From Emmonsiellopsis sp. PD_33 (taxonomy: Eukaryota; Ascomycota; Eurotiomycetes; Onygenales; Ajellomycetaceae): DNA of 46,541 nt. A program made the position numbers and the translations under genes. Below, piece after piece: positions 35,695 to 45,972 of the stretch. The notes beneath the pieces are model-generated. The model was not told where the DNA came from and did not search any database. It saw only the letters and a program-made list of their open reading frames with translations. The DNA lies in the NCBI GenBank assembly GCA_032988165.1, contig JANTQF010000282.1:1-46541 (forward strand), read 5' to 3'. Each line of letters starts with the position of its first letter. Positions within the stretch are counted from its first letter, which is position 1.

Positions 35695-35760
35695 GTTTTT
35701 CTTTCTTTCCTTTCCTTTCCTTTCCTTTCTTCTCCCTCTATTCTCCCCCTTTCTCCTTTG
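35695..35760 (+). promoter_or_regulatory. Pyrimidine (CT-rich) promoter tract
   Basis: Almost pure C/T over about 65 bases, with the unit TTTCC repeated at 35707-35728, ending 27 nt before the start codon of the MFS gene. CT-rich tracts near the transcription start are a common core promoter element of filamentous fungi. Confidence 0.6.
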
Positions 35761-35786
35761 CTAGTTAACTTAAGCAGATCACAACA

Positions 35787-37660
35787 ATGGGCGAACAAGG
35801 CATTCCCACGCAGTCGTCTTCTGAGAACACGTCCGACCACGAAAAGGGCATTTCTAATGACTCTAACCACGCCATTGACAGCCTCGAAGCAGACGGCGAG
35901 AAAGAAGGCTATGTGCTCGACACCTCTCTTGCGCAGGATAGAGGGCTACAGGCTACCAAAGATGGCCGCACCATTCTCATCCCGCAGCCGTCCGCGTCGC
36001 CAATGGACCCGCTTAACTGGAGCAGCTTCAAAAAGCACCTTTTTCTAATCGTTATCTCGATGACGGCTTTTTTGCCGGATTATGGAAGCGCAACAGGGGC
36101 GGTTACCTTGATCCCGCAGGCAGTGTATGTTGGGATTCTTTTTTTTCGCTACGCGTTGTGTTGAAGGGGGGAGGGAAAGAAGACAACCAACCCGAAAGAT
36201 CCATGGATGATCGATATCATTGACTTCTTTTTATGAAAATAGGCAGTGGGCGATGACCGAGGACAACGTGAATCATTCCCAGGTCGGCAATGTATTCATG
36301 CTGGGTGCCGGCGGCGTTGTCGTTGTTGCACTCGCTGCGTATTTTGGCCGATATCCAGTATTCTTCTGGTTCACAGTCCTCGCGACTGCGACTGCTGCGT
36401 GGTGTGCGGCGGCTGTAACTTTCGAATCATTCATGGTATGTGTATGATTAATCCACCCCCTGCGAGACTCTATTAACCAATTTACTTTATGGACAGGCTG
36501 CCAGAATTCTCAACGGCTTCTTCTCCACCGTTGCCCAGGGAGTAAGTCGCATAGCATCACTCTCGTCTTGGGTAATTGCTAAAAATATATCTCTAGGGCG
36601 GTCTCATGTTCATCAAAGATATGTTCTTCTTCCATGAACATGCCCGTAAAATCAATGTCTGGTCCAGTTTCATCATCGTCTCCCCGTATCTCGGGCCCCT
36701 CCTAACCGCCTTCATCATTAACACCCAAAAATGGCAATGGGCCTTTGGCGTCTACTCCATAATGACTGGTCTCTGTCTATTTCTCCTCGTTTTCTTCGTT
36801 GATGAGACATACTATGACCGTAAACTTCCCGAGTCGCAGCAGCCCGCGCGTGGACCCAGGTGGAAGCGACTGGTCGGGATTGAACAGTGGCAGTCGCGCC
36901 ATCTGCGGAACAGTTTTAAGGATGCCTGCATGAGACCAATTATCATCATCTGCAAGCCCCCCGTGTTCATTTCCATGCTGGCCTACGGCATGACGTTCTC
37001 CTGGGTCGTCGGCGTCAACACCACACTCTCCATCTTCCTGGGCCCCCTCTATGGCTTCGGCCCGAAGCAGATAGGTAACCATCCCCATACCCACCGAACA
37101 AAAAAAATCTCCTAACCGAAAAACGCCCAAAAACAGGCTTCTTCTATTTCACCCCCGTCACAGCCGCCATTCTCGGCGAAATAGTCGGCCACTGGCTGCA
37201 CGACCTAATCGCCAAGATCGCCATGAAACGCAACAACGGCCGCCTAGAGCCCGAGGCCCGATACGCAGCCGTCTGGATTTCCACCCCCTTCATTTTCGCG
37301 GGCCTTATCCTGCTCGGCTTCGCGCTTGAACGGCAGTATCACTACATGCTCGCCTCGCTGGGCTGGGGCCTATTTGTCTTCGGCATCATGATCACCACTG
37401 TCGCAACAAACGCATACGTGCTGGACAGCTACCCGGAAGCTAGCGGGGAGGTCGCTGCGTGGATCAATTTTGGCCGCACGACGGGCGGGTTCATTGTTAG
37501 TTATTTTATGGTCCGGTGGGCGAATGACCAGGGGACCATCAGGCAGTTTGGGACCATGACGGGTATTTCTGCGTTTGCGTTTTTGATGGTGCTTGGTTTG
37601 CAGTATTTTGGGAAGCGGTTGAGGCTGTGGGCAGGGCCGGCGAAGTTTAAGACTGGTTAG
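35787..37660 (+). CDS. MFS transporter, DHA1-like fungal family
   Basis: Plasma-membrane transporter of 12 predicted TM segments, 525 aa. Five exons: 35787-36124, 36243-36435, 36497-36541 (45 nt), 36597-37074 and 37137-37660; introns 118, 61, 55 and 62 nt. Signatures: a hydrophilic N terminus ending in PMDPLNWSSFKKHLFL (the DPLNW motif before TM1), the QWAMTEDNVNHSQVGNVFML loop before TM2, ARILNGFFSTVAQGGGLMFIKD in TM4, a central loop with PRWKRLVGIEQWQSRHLR, and ASGEVAAWINFGRTTGGF near TM11. Related proteins are often annotated as drug or siderophore-like exporters; the substrate is unknown. The first exon's donor is taken as GTATGT, which makes the join A-V-QWAMTED in frame. It is intact, in contrast to the transporter relic 1.6 kb upstream. 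Confidence 0.9.
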
Positions 37661-38016
37661 ACTGTGGAAAGGAAAAGGGTGATGGGGTGAAAGGAGAGGG
37701 GGGGAATCGATAAGGGGTCCAAACTGTCGAGTGATCAGCCAGATACCAGTGGGCGATCTTTGATCTTTCTGTTCTGTCTGTGTCTGCGTCTGTGTTTGTG
37801 TGTGGGTAATGTTATCTTCTATTTTTATCTGTGTATATTTATAATATTGTCATGAAATTGCAAAATAATGACTTCTCTTTGCATATTAAACAGCGTTTCT
37901 TCCGCTTCACTGTGGTAATACTATGTGGTTAACTTAGGGCAAGCGAAACTTTATTTCCCATTTTTCCTGCCTCTCGCACATAGGAACATCCGCCCGCCCT
38001 TTGACATCATCAAGCG
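37661..38016. other. 3' region of the MFS gene
   Basis: Contains a (TGTCTG/TGTG)n-like low-complexity stretch at 37768-37806 and the likely polyadenylation region of the transporter (AT-rich 37815-37890). No gene. Confidence 0.6.
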
Positions 38017-38104
38017 GGACCCGTGGCCCAATTGGCAAGGCGTTTGACTACGATTTGTGTCTTATCACATCAAAAGATTGTGGGTTCGAATCCCATCGGG
38101 TTCA
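38017..38104 (+). tRNA. tRNA-Arg(ACG), 15-nt intron
   Basis: Cloverleaf by eye: acceptor GGACCCG / CGGGTTC with discriminator A, D arm GCC..GGC, anticodon stem TTTGA/TCAAA, loop CTACGAA after removal of a 15-nt intron located one base 3' of the anticodon, T arm GTGGG-TTCGAAT-CCCAT. Mature length 73. The ACG anticodon reads CGU and, after inosine modification, CGC and CGA. Confidence 0.95.
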
Positions 38105-38406
38105 GTCAAAGGTTTATCTTTTTGTTTTTTGAATCTTTTTTTTTTATTCCTTGACACACAGTCTCCGGCCCGCGCAAGTTTTCTATCATTATTTTTTCGC
38201 CCCGGTTGGGCTTCGGTTTTCCTTCGGGTTGAACTTCAGCCTTACGGAAGTTAACGAAAGAAACCCCTTTTTTCCTTTTTTTTTTTCACCGCAGCCGTGC
38301 ACAAATTTTCTCCACCCCACCCATCCACCCATCCACCGCTCCGCTCCGCTTCCCACACAATGCAATAACAAAACGAGCCACCACCATCCCACCACCATCA
38401 ATTCCC
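38105..38406. other. Spacer between two tRNA-Arg copies
   Basis: Begins with a poly-T region (38110-38150), which would end Pol III transcription of the upstream tRNA. The rest is C/T- and T-rich with ATCCACCC repeats (38320-38335). No coding sequence. Confidence 0.6.
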
Positions 38407-38486
38407 GGACCCGTGGCCCAATTGGCAAGGCGTTTGACTACGATTATCATATCAAAAGATTGTGGGTTCGAATCCCATCGGGTTCA
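38407..38486 (+). tRNA. tRNA-Arg(ACG), 7-nt intron
   Basis: Identical mature sequence to the copy at 38017, but with an intron of only 7 nt after position 37. Mature length 73 (80 minus 7). A T run follows (38491-38496). Together with the upstream copy it forms a tandem pair 302 nt apart. Confidence 0.95.
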
Positions 38487-40592
38487 ATTCTTTTTTGCTT
38501 TTTGTGCTTGCTTGCTTCTTGGAATGGTTGTGTGGCTGTATCAAATTTTTTTTTCTGCGGCGGGTGGGAGAGGGGGAATAGATAGATGAGGGGTTGGAAC
38601 GATTACGCGCTTGGCAATTGAAGCAGATGAGGTATGTGCATTATCAGCATTGTTTTTTCTCCCCAAAAGGATGATAGTTTAATGAAAAGAATAGAAGTGG
38701 ATGTTTGATATCATGTTCCGTGTGGTAAGGGGGAATATAGCGGGCGTGCATTACATAGATATTCAACGCAATGCCTAGCAGTAAGCAGGTTACTTCGTTA
38801 TACTCTTCATGGGGAGAAAAAATAAGCTTCATGGACATAAGACTCAAGGTAATATGTAGTTTATATCTAGGTGCTTGTTTCCTGATTGAGTGTTATGGTC
38901 ATTGGTTGTAGAAAATATATATTTAAGTGGCTAATCACCCACGGTAGAATTGGAAACCTTTTCATTTAGAGATAATTCCAACCCCTAGGCGTTACCCATG
39001 TGAACCGAAACCCCACGGAAAACCTGTACAGAGAAATTAAAAAATGCCTATAATCCCAGGAATTATTATACATGTATAAGGAAAAGGGTAACTGTAGATT
39101 CAACCCCCCCCCCCCAAGTGGTACTAATGATAACTCTGATTTCCGGTTGAATGGCGCTTTAATGATCAACCCGACATAGTTCAGTTGATATATTCTGTCT
39201 GCTGTGGCAGTCACTTATTCCTGACACTGTCGAAGCTGATACCCATTGACAAATCAAGCGTCCGAATCCGGTTAACAAGATCTTTAAGGGGATCATCCGT
39301 CAACGATCCGGAAATATGGACAGAGAAAAGCATGAGTACGTGTACTTGCTTCTATCCATGCTAAATTCTTCTTTCTAATCGTCGCCACGTCCGCGAAGGA
39401 TGGTAGGTCCCCCTTACCCCTCTATTTGGCAACAACATTAGCACTTTGATACCATCCTCCAGCTTCCCAAATCGGTTCAGAGGCCTATACCCTGCATAGT
39501 GAACCATGACTAGACTTCTCTCAGGGGTTTGGTGTGTTACAGTGAGCATCTTGGTGAAATTTCCCTGTATGATCGATGATAGCAAGGGGTCAGTAGGCTT
39601 AACGATAACTTCTTGAGGAGGGTGACCAAAATGTGCTACAGATGGATTAAAAATTTTTACCCAGTCTGCCTGTGTGTCATCATTCTGAAAGTATATGTGC
39701 AGACTGTACACATTGGCAAAAGTTCTAGCTCATTGCTTAATTGCTGCTTGAAGATGGCTGCATGGTAAAATTCAGTGACGGTCCTTTGGGACATTTAATG
39801 GAGGCAAAATGATTTGTAGCTCTACCCAGCCACATTATTTCTCTTGCTAGGCTCACTAAAGAGCTTCCAAAGCTGTATGACTTCAGCATAGCCAAAGTTC
39901 ATTATTCCGTCCATCAAAAGTGTTTTGACTGATTCAGTGATGATTGAGATTGAAGAGATGCCATCAAAAACGTCTGACATCATGCGCCGAACTAAAGTAA
40001 GGCTCTAGTTATCTGAGGATGACATCTTATTGACATCGATCTCTGAATTCTTCTTGGGCCTGCGTATCTGTCTGCGAATTCGGAGTAGGCTCTGGAAATG
40101 TGGGTGTCATAACGGTTGTTGAGGTACTAGATAAGAACATGGTCCCCTGGGCGAAAACATATTGGTGTATGGTGCTAATCATGTATTGCTTCATAGCCAC
40201 AGCCGTGTGGTCTAATGCTTCCTTTTAGCATCAATACGCAGTTTGAAGTCCAGAGGGAGTGGGGACTGTACTTGCCCGCTGCCCTAAAAACCGGATACTG
40301 AGGGCTTCCCTGGAGATCCTAGAACTTCCTATGTAGACATGCTACTAGACGAAGCGGAAGAGAGTTGTTTGATTAGGTAGAGAGAAGCAGGGCCAGTAAA
40401 GAGATAGGGCCCGACCTACCTCACTGATGAAGGGGTTGCAGTGAAGAGCCGGCTAACTAGAGAAGTGAAGATTTCCTCATTCCCTTCCCACATGCACTTG
40501 GAAAAGGTTAAAAAAAAGGAAAAAATAATACTATCCCCTACCCGCTCGAAAAAACTTCCATGCATGGGAAGCACCAAAAAAAGAACAAAAAA
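38487..40592. other. Gene-poor stretch with C12 tract
   Basis: No intact gene. A run of twelve C lies at 39104-39115. A minus-strand open frame at 39361-39711 is reported separately as a possible relic. The rest (39720-40590) has many stops in all frames. Confidence 0.55.
39361..39711 (-). pseudogene. Possible protein relic, caspase-like motif suspected
   Basis: Open frame of 116 codons with coding-like composition but no start context or partner exons. It reads WVKIFNPSVAHFG, then ERSLVMVHYAGYRPLN. HYAG resembles the strand-plus-His/Gly element (YxGHG) of caspase/metacaspase-like domains, but the second conserved His-Gly is replaced (YR), so if related, it is no longer catalytic. No cysteine motif is found downstream. 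Treat as an unassigned fragment. Confidence 0.25.
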
Positions 40593-40674
40593 TGAACCCG
40601 ATGGGATTCGAACCCACAATCTTTTGATGAGACCAAGTCGTAGTCAAACGCCTTGCCAATTGGGCCACGGGTCC
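40593..40674 (-). tRNA. tRNA-Arg(ACG), 9-nt intron
   Basis: Third copy with the same mature sequence as those at 38017 and 38407, on the opposite strand, with a 9-nt intron of unrelated sequence. Mature length 73 (82 minus 9). A short T-run (40568-40574 in complement A-run) follows its 3' end, fitting Pol III termination. Confidence 0.95.
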
Positions 40675-43318
40675 TGATTTGTTGGAAGACCAGCCCCTCC
40701 TCGGTCACTTTGTTGCCGAGGCACAATTCCCACCTTCCTTCATCATCCCTATCCAAGTTCCACCCCGCTTGTAAATTCAAAATATGTGATTCCTACCCAA
40801 CGAACAAATCTCTGCTTGGCCCTGTAAACTGGAGACCAATGCCTTTGCGACATCCACTCGCTTTATCCTTCCAGCCTCAAATCTAGCATCAATCTAACCT
40901 TCAACAACAAGACCCCGAAGAAGAAAATTTCCATCCCCTTGCCAAAACGGTGGCTTCATTACCCTCCTCCCATCCATTCACATGTCTCTAAACCCTGGGA
41001 GACTCGGGCGTCAAGTGTCATCGTTATGTATGATTCCTTAGACAACTCCGTTTAACCGGCAATCTAACTGGCCACGGCGTCAAGGATCAGATAAATCCCC
41101 ATGCAATCGTTACCGCACCTTGAAGCGCCACAATGCCAGGGGCTGCACAACTTAATAGGCCAACTACTTGGGCAAGTCCTCCCGTATTCCCGAGAAGCCA
41201 TGGCTTGATGGGTGAGAACTTTGTTTTTCATTTCTCTTTTCCAAAAGGCTTCCTTTTTGCTTTCCAGCAGCACGCTAATGCGGGTGCTTTGCGTTTTCTC
41301 TTTGATAGGACCGGCAGAGACAACCCCGTTCCTCGGCTCGATGCTAAAATGCGGCATCAAAAAGGTGGGATGTTTTAGTTTCTTAATCTTACTACGATTC
41401 AGGGAATCAGAAGGGGTTGGGCATCACTCCTTGAAGTACTCTTCTGGTTTCGAGATCTATGACAAGAGTCTCTAAATTGTTCCTCCCCTTCCTGGACGAC
41501 TATGGGAAGAAGGAATCAAAACGTGATCTGCGAAATCTATTTCGAGCAGACTAAGTTCAGACAATTATTCAACCTTTGAAGATCTCAATGACCAAGATGT
41601 CAAAATATGGGGTGCATCTATCCTGCAGATAGAAAGTGAAGGGAATGATACCCTGCAAAGGGAAATATGCGAGGATCAATCTCATTCTTTTCAAGCCAAG
41701 CCCCTTCTATCCCTGCATGGGCCAACTTAAATTTTGCAGAGGAGGGATTTGGACAAGCCCGTACCGACTACGGAGTAGATCTTCTCTCTCGCGACGGCCT
41801 TTGACGAAAGGGGTAATGCACCATTTTATGAAGCAGGATTCTAAGGACGCCAACTCTTTACAATAACCATGATTGCTGCCAGCCTCTAGGATTTACTTCA
41901 ACATCACTCCAGGAGCTGGGTTCACTCATTCGCGTGTTCTTGAAAACCATTTATTCTCTCTCCATTACACAAGCAAGGAACCTCCCGGTCTTGGTGGCAT
42001 CCATCCCCCTAGACGTTGACAATGGTTGCATAATTTATATGTTACAGGCACATTTCAGGGAACATTCTCTTAACGATCCTTCCCCATCCATGCAAACTCT
42101 ACTGCCTTCTAGAACTACAGTGGGGATACGGGAACCACGGTTTGAGGAAATGATCATCACTCTGTCAGAAGCATCCTACTCCCCTCATTGGAGTACGGTT
42201 TCTTACGTATGTAGTTACTATACACACATCTTAAAGGAACCATATATGTCGTGTTCTCATACAACTTTGTGCCAGACCCGTCTAACAATGGGGTTTAATC
42301 AACATCAGCTACTCCATCATCATCTCTCTTGATCAATTAAGTATTATCGGCATGCGGGTTTCCGGCCGTAAAGTTGAAGATCTTGGTCAACGTGAAGAGA
42401 GATTAAATAACCTCCCACGGCCTGTTACCTTCATCCTTAGGAGGATACTGGTATCTATTTTACAAGGTCTGTAGCCACGCAGTACAGACGCCAATAATGG
42501 CGGAGATGTTGTACATACTGACAAGGAAGCCACCACTTCTTCATGTCTTTGCAGGGGATATGATATTGGACAGCAGTATATAGCCTCAAGGTATGTATTT
42601 CTAACATGGCTTTCTCAAACTCGCAGTTTTTTGGAAAAATATATTTCTCAGGTGATGAATAAGCTGCGACTGGAACATTAGTTGAAAGCCGTAGATATTC
42701 CGTTGTTGAAGCGCAATCCTGATCTTATCGATAGCAAAGTCCCACCGATGTAAGCGCCGCCATTGTCGGAAACACGAACAACAAAACCAAGCGGACGCTA
42801 GTAATCTCGGGGGCCCACTGTCCTGATGACGCCCGAAGTCTTTTAGCACTAATTTTGGGCTTCCGTTTGACCCTGCTAGGGCTGGGGCTGGTTCGATCTC
42901 TGTGCCAAACCCCCTCGAATATGCCTGGTTATTAGTGTGTCCATCCAGACTTCAGGAATAGATGGGAGAAGATACAATACAATGTTTCACCCCAAGGAAC
43001 AAGGTTGTATATTTCAAGAGTTTGATAAAGCTGTTTTCCATTTGGGAATGGGTTCCAGGCCGTTTTGCTTCTCCCTATCAAGATTCTTTTCAATTGGTGC
43101 TTGCTCGGCTTGGTTTCCTAGCAGTGAAGGGTTCACACTAACTGCTCAATTTAATGTCAGTATCACCATCACTATTATTATTTGTTCATTCTATTTCAGT
43201 CTTAGACTATGCAGGAGAGTCTCCCTTGCAGACAGCACACACCCACCCCGCCTTTTCAAGGTGGGTAGGAACCGTTGGTTACGCCACTGGGTGTGGTAAG
43301 GAGTAAAAAAAATATAAA
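40675..43318. other. Gene-poor stretch with a decayed membrane-protein relic
   Basis: No intact gene. A minus-strand relic at about 42360-42850 is listed separately. Remaining open frames are short, without motifs. A CGGAGTA motif (41769-41775) is one of several single sites without clear meaning. Confidence 0.5.
42360..42850 (-). pseudogene. Relic of a multi-span membrane protein (unidentified)
   Basis: Reading the minus strand in two frames gives coding-like pieces: ITSVRLVLLFVFPTMAALTS (42780-42720 area) and, after stops and frame changes, MYNISAIIGVCTAWLQTL, YQYPPKDEGNRPWEVI and LFTLTKIFNFTAGNPHAD (about 42510-42360). These are broken by in-frame stops near 42468 and 42412. The mixture of hydrophobic spans and charged loops suggests a polytopic membrane protein, but I cannot name the family. 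Confidence 0.4.
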
Positions 43319-43392
43319 CGACCACGGTGCGATTCGAACGCACAAATCTTTGGTGCCGAAAACCAACGCCTTAACCATTAGGCCACGCGGCC
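43319..43392 (-). tRNA. tRNA-Arg(TCG), no intron
   Basis: Acceptor GGCCGCG / CGTGGTC with discriminator G, D arm GCC..GGC, anticodon stem TTGGT/ACCAA with loop TTTCGGC (anticodon TCG), T arm GTGCG-TTCGAAT-CGCAC. Length 74, no intron. It reads CGA and CGG by wobble. Runs of A on the plus strand (43306-43312) give the Pol III terminator T-run on the minus strand. Confidence 0.93.
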
Positions 43393-44319
43393 TGTTTCTT
43401 GGGATTAAGGTCGAAAATTGGTGAGGAAGACAGGGCACATAATGGCAACGGATAGTTAAAGGGGCAGAATTTCTTCAGACTGGCCACAACTTCCAGGGTT
43501 GATGTTTACCCGGGAAATGAATCCGCGGCCTCTATGAAGTACCTTTGCTAACCACTTGATTGACTTATTCTCCACCACATCGTGATGGGCAAGATGAGTG
43601 ACAAGCATCAACGCTTGATGAACGTGGATCCTTAGACCTATATGAAGGATTGCCCTTTGGGTACTATAATACCGAGAGGTAATATGCCCATTCGCAAGGT
43701 GCCACCCGGCAAACCCTGTTTCTTAAGCGATATTCACAGCAACTATACGGATATTATGATAATACTTAACCTTCCACCTGAGCTAACGATAAATAATACC
43801 CCCTGATGCCTGTCCCTGCGGGAAAGAGATTTCCACAGCATGCCAGCCGGGCCTTTGCCTATACGAGCACGACATACACGGATGCCATTATTACCCTTGG
43901 TTTACTGGCATTATGCTGTTCTTCCGGGATTGTTCCACAGCGAACCAGGCTTATTGGGCTGTTGATACAACTGCCGCATCTGTCCAAAGAGCAGACGAGT
44001 GAGGGAGGGGAAATGGAATGCGGAAACAATGTTTGTCTTCGGATCGACCCTCCCGCCCTCTCGATCTTGTATCTAGTTCCCTCCCGGCCCCAAGCACGGA
44101 TACACACTGTCATTCTTGACGTTATATTTGCTGTCCAACTATATGACCAACTTGCGGAGTTACTTGCTCCATTTTATATTCAATGTCTTTCCTTGACTGG
44201 CTTTCGTGCTGCTAACTTCAAACACTTTGCTCGTACATCGATTTCGTCAGCGGATGGCGCTGTCATGAGAGAGACATTGCAGTATAGCCTCCTGGCAGAC
44301 GATATCCACATCATTGGTC
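43393..44319. other. Intergenic region upstream of rhodopsin-domain protein B
   Basis: Likely promoter of the next gene. The 196-codon frame covering 43806-44396 has no family similarity that I recognise and overlaps the start of the real gene out of frame. No RNA gene or repeat. Confidence 0.5.
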
Positions 44320-45972
44320 ATGTCGGATCGGGGTCCGCCCCCTCCAGATGGGGATGTCGACAAAGGCCCGATGCTCCAGGCCGTCTCATGGGCTGAATGC
44401 AGTATTGCGCTTGTTCTGGTCATGGCGAGAATCTTTACGAGAACGAGGTTGATTAACCGGTGGGGTTGGGATGATGCCTTCATATGTCTTGCGATGGTAG
44501 GTATCTTTTTTTATTCCCATCTTTGCTCCTATTTCTTATATACAAAAACTATATGTTTCTGACCTCCTCCAAAGGCATGCGCCTGCGTAAACACCGTATG
44601 CGTCACGATATGCGTTCACTTCGGCACCGGCCGCCACGTCTACTATCTAGATGAATACCAAAAAGTCCAAGCGAACAAGTACAATTGGATATCACAGGGT
44701 TTTCATGTCATGTCGACAAACTGGGGCAAGGTCTCCGTTGCGCTTTTCCTCCTTCGAATCATCAACAAGGGGAAGCGCAAAAAGTACATCTTCTACACGG
44801 GCATGGTCATGCTCACAGTGGTTAACTCGGTCTGCGTTTACACGATTTACGGGCAATGTACGCCCACAACGGCTTTGTGGGAGGGAGCAGGGCCCGGGAA
44901 GGGAGCCTGCTGGCACCCGCATTTACAGAGGGATTATGCGTTTTTCCAGGGCTGTACGTCTAACAATCTCCTTCCATCCCCATCCTCCGTACCAAATGTG
45001 CCACGGGGTGTGTAGCTTACCAAGATTACCCGTTTCACACAGCCTTTTCCGCCGCCTCTGACCTCGTTCTTGCGCTATATCCGGTGTTCATAATATGGAA
45101 CCTTCAAATGGCCAAAAAATTGAAGATCGGCTTGACATGCGTCATGGCACTGGGCGTAATGTATGTGTGCCGACGTATTCCAGTCAAACACCTCCCCCCA
45201 ACCTCACTCACCCCCTTAAACTAACGACCCCCCTTCCAAAAACAGCGCCACCGCCGCAGCAGTCGTCAAGACAATCTTCCTCGCGGAACTCGCCGCCCGC
45301 GCGGACTACACCTTCGATACTATCTCCTTAACCACCTGGATCGCAACAGAGCAATATCTAATCATAATCGCTGCCTGCATCCCTACCCTCGGCCCCCTAT
45401 TCACCGTCGCCATGGGTCGCGTGCCTTCCGCCCGACGAACGGGTGCCACACCGGGTTATAAAGCGTCGGACTCAAATGGGAACAGGCGCTACTTGCAGAA
45501 AACCCCTAGCGCTAGAAGGGCCAGTGGGAGTGGCGGGGGTAGTTATGGGTTCGGATACCGGAAGAAGAGGAGTGATTTGCTCTCGACGTATAATTTGGAT
45601 GAGTTTGGGACGGAGATGTGGACGAGGGCGTCGCCGCCAAATGAGAGAAGGAGTGAGGATGGGAGTGAGGAGGCGATTATTCCGAGCAATGATGCGGGTG
45701 CAGCTGTCGTGGCGGCTAGACCTGAGGCGGAGACAGGGAAAGATGTTGTAGCGGCCACTGTGGGGATGGGGGAGGCGGTGACGACAGACGGGCCATATCA
45801 GTATCAGTATTACAATCACGACCAGAAGGGTGTGGGGCCGGGGGGTATAATGAAGACGACGGAGGTGCATGTTGAATCAGATCCACAGAAGACGGATAGG
45901 GATGGGGTGAAGGGAAGCACCACGGGGCAGAATAGTGTGCTGCTACCATGGGAGCCGACGGGATCGGGGTAA
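44320..45972 (+). CDS. Rhodopsin-domain integral membrane protein (fungal seven-TM family), B
   Basis: Four exons: 44320-44496, 44575-44953, 45016-45160 and 45246-45972; introns 78, 62 and 85 nt; 475 aa. Segments in family order: VLVMARIFTRTRLINRWGWDD (TM2 and the R..RWGWDD loop), GTGRHVYYLDEYQKVQANKY, then STNWGKVSVALFLLRIINKG in TM3, the QCTPTTALWE..GKGACWHP cysteine loop, YQDYPFHTAFSAASDLVLAL, ALGVIATAAAVVKTIFLAEL and IATEQYLIIIAACIPTLGPL in TM7. The C-terminal 170 residues are a Gly/Ser- and acid-rich cytosolic tail. Related to protein A of this window but with far fewer introns, so they are not recent duplicates. Start at 44320 is the first ATG in frame. Function unknown. Confidence 0.88.

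Larger units (their letters stand above)
34160..35786. other. Intergenic region with T10-G10 tract and CT-rich promoter
   Basis: No gene is supported. A run of ten T then ten G lies at 34590-34609. Directly before the next gene, 35695-35760 is a pyrimidine-rich tract with four to five TTTCC repeats, as often found upstream of highly expressed fungal genes. Start codon of the transporter follows at 35787. Confidence 0.6.

Noticed and set aside
43806..44396. Plus-strand open frame of 196 codons upstream of rhodopsin-domain protein B.
   Set aside because: No recognisable domain, overlaps the true start out of frame, and no splice signals tie it to anything.
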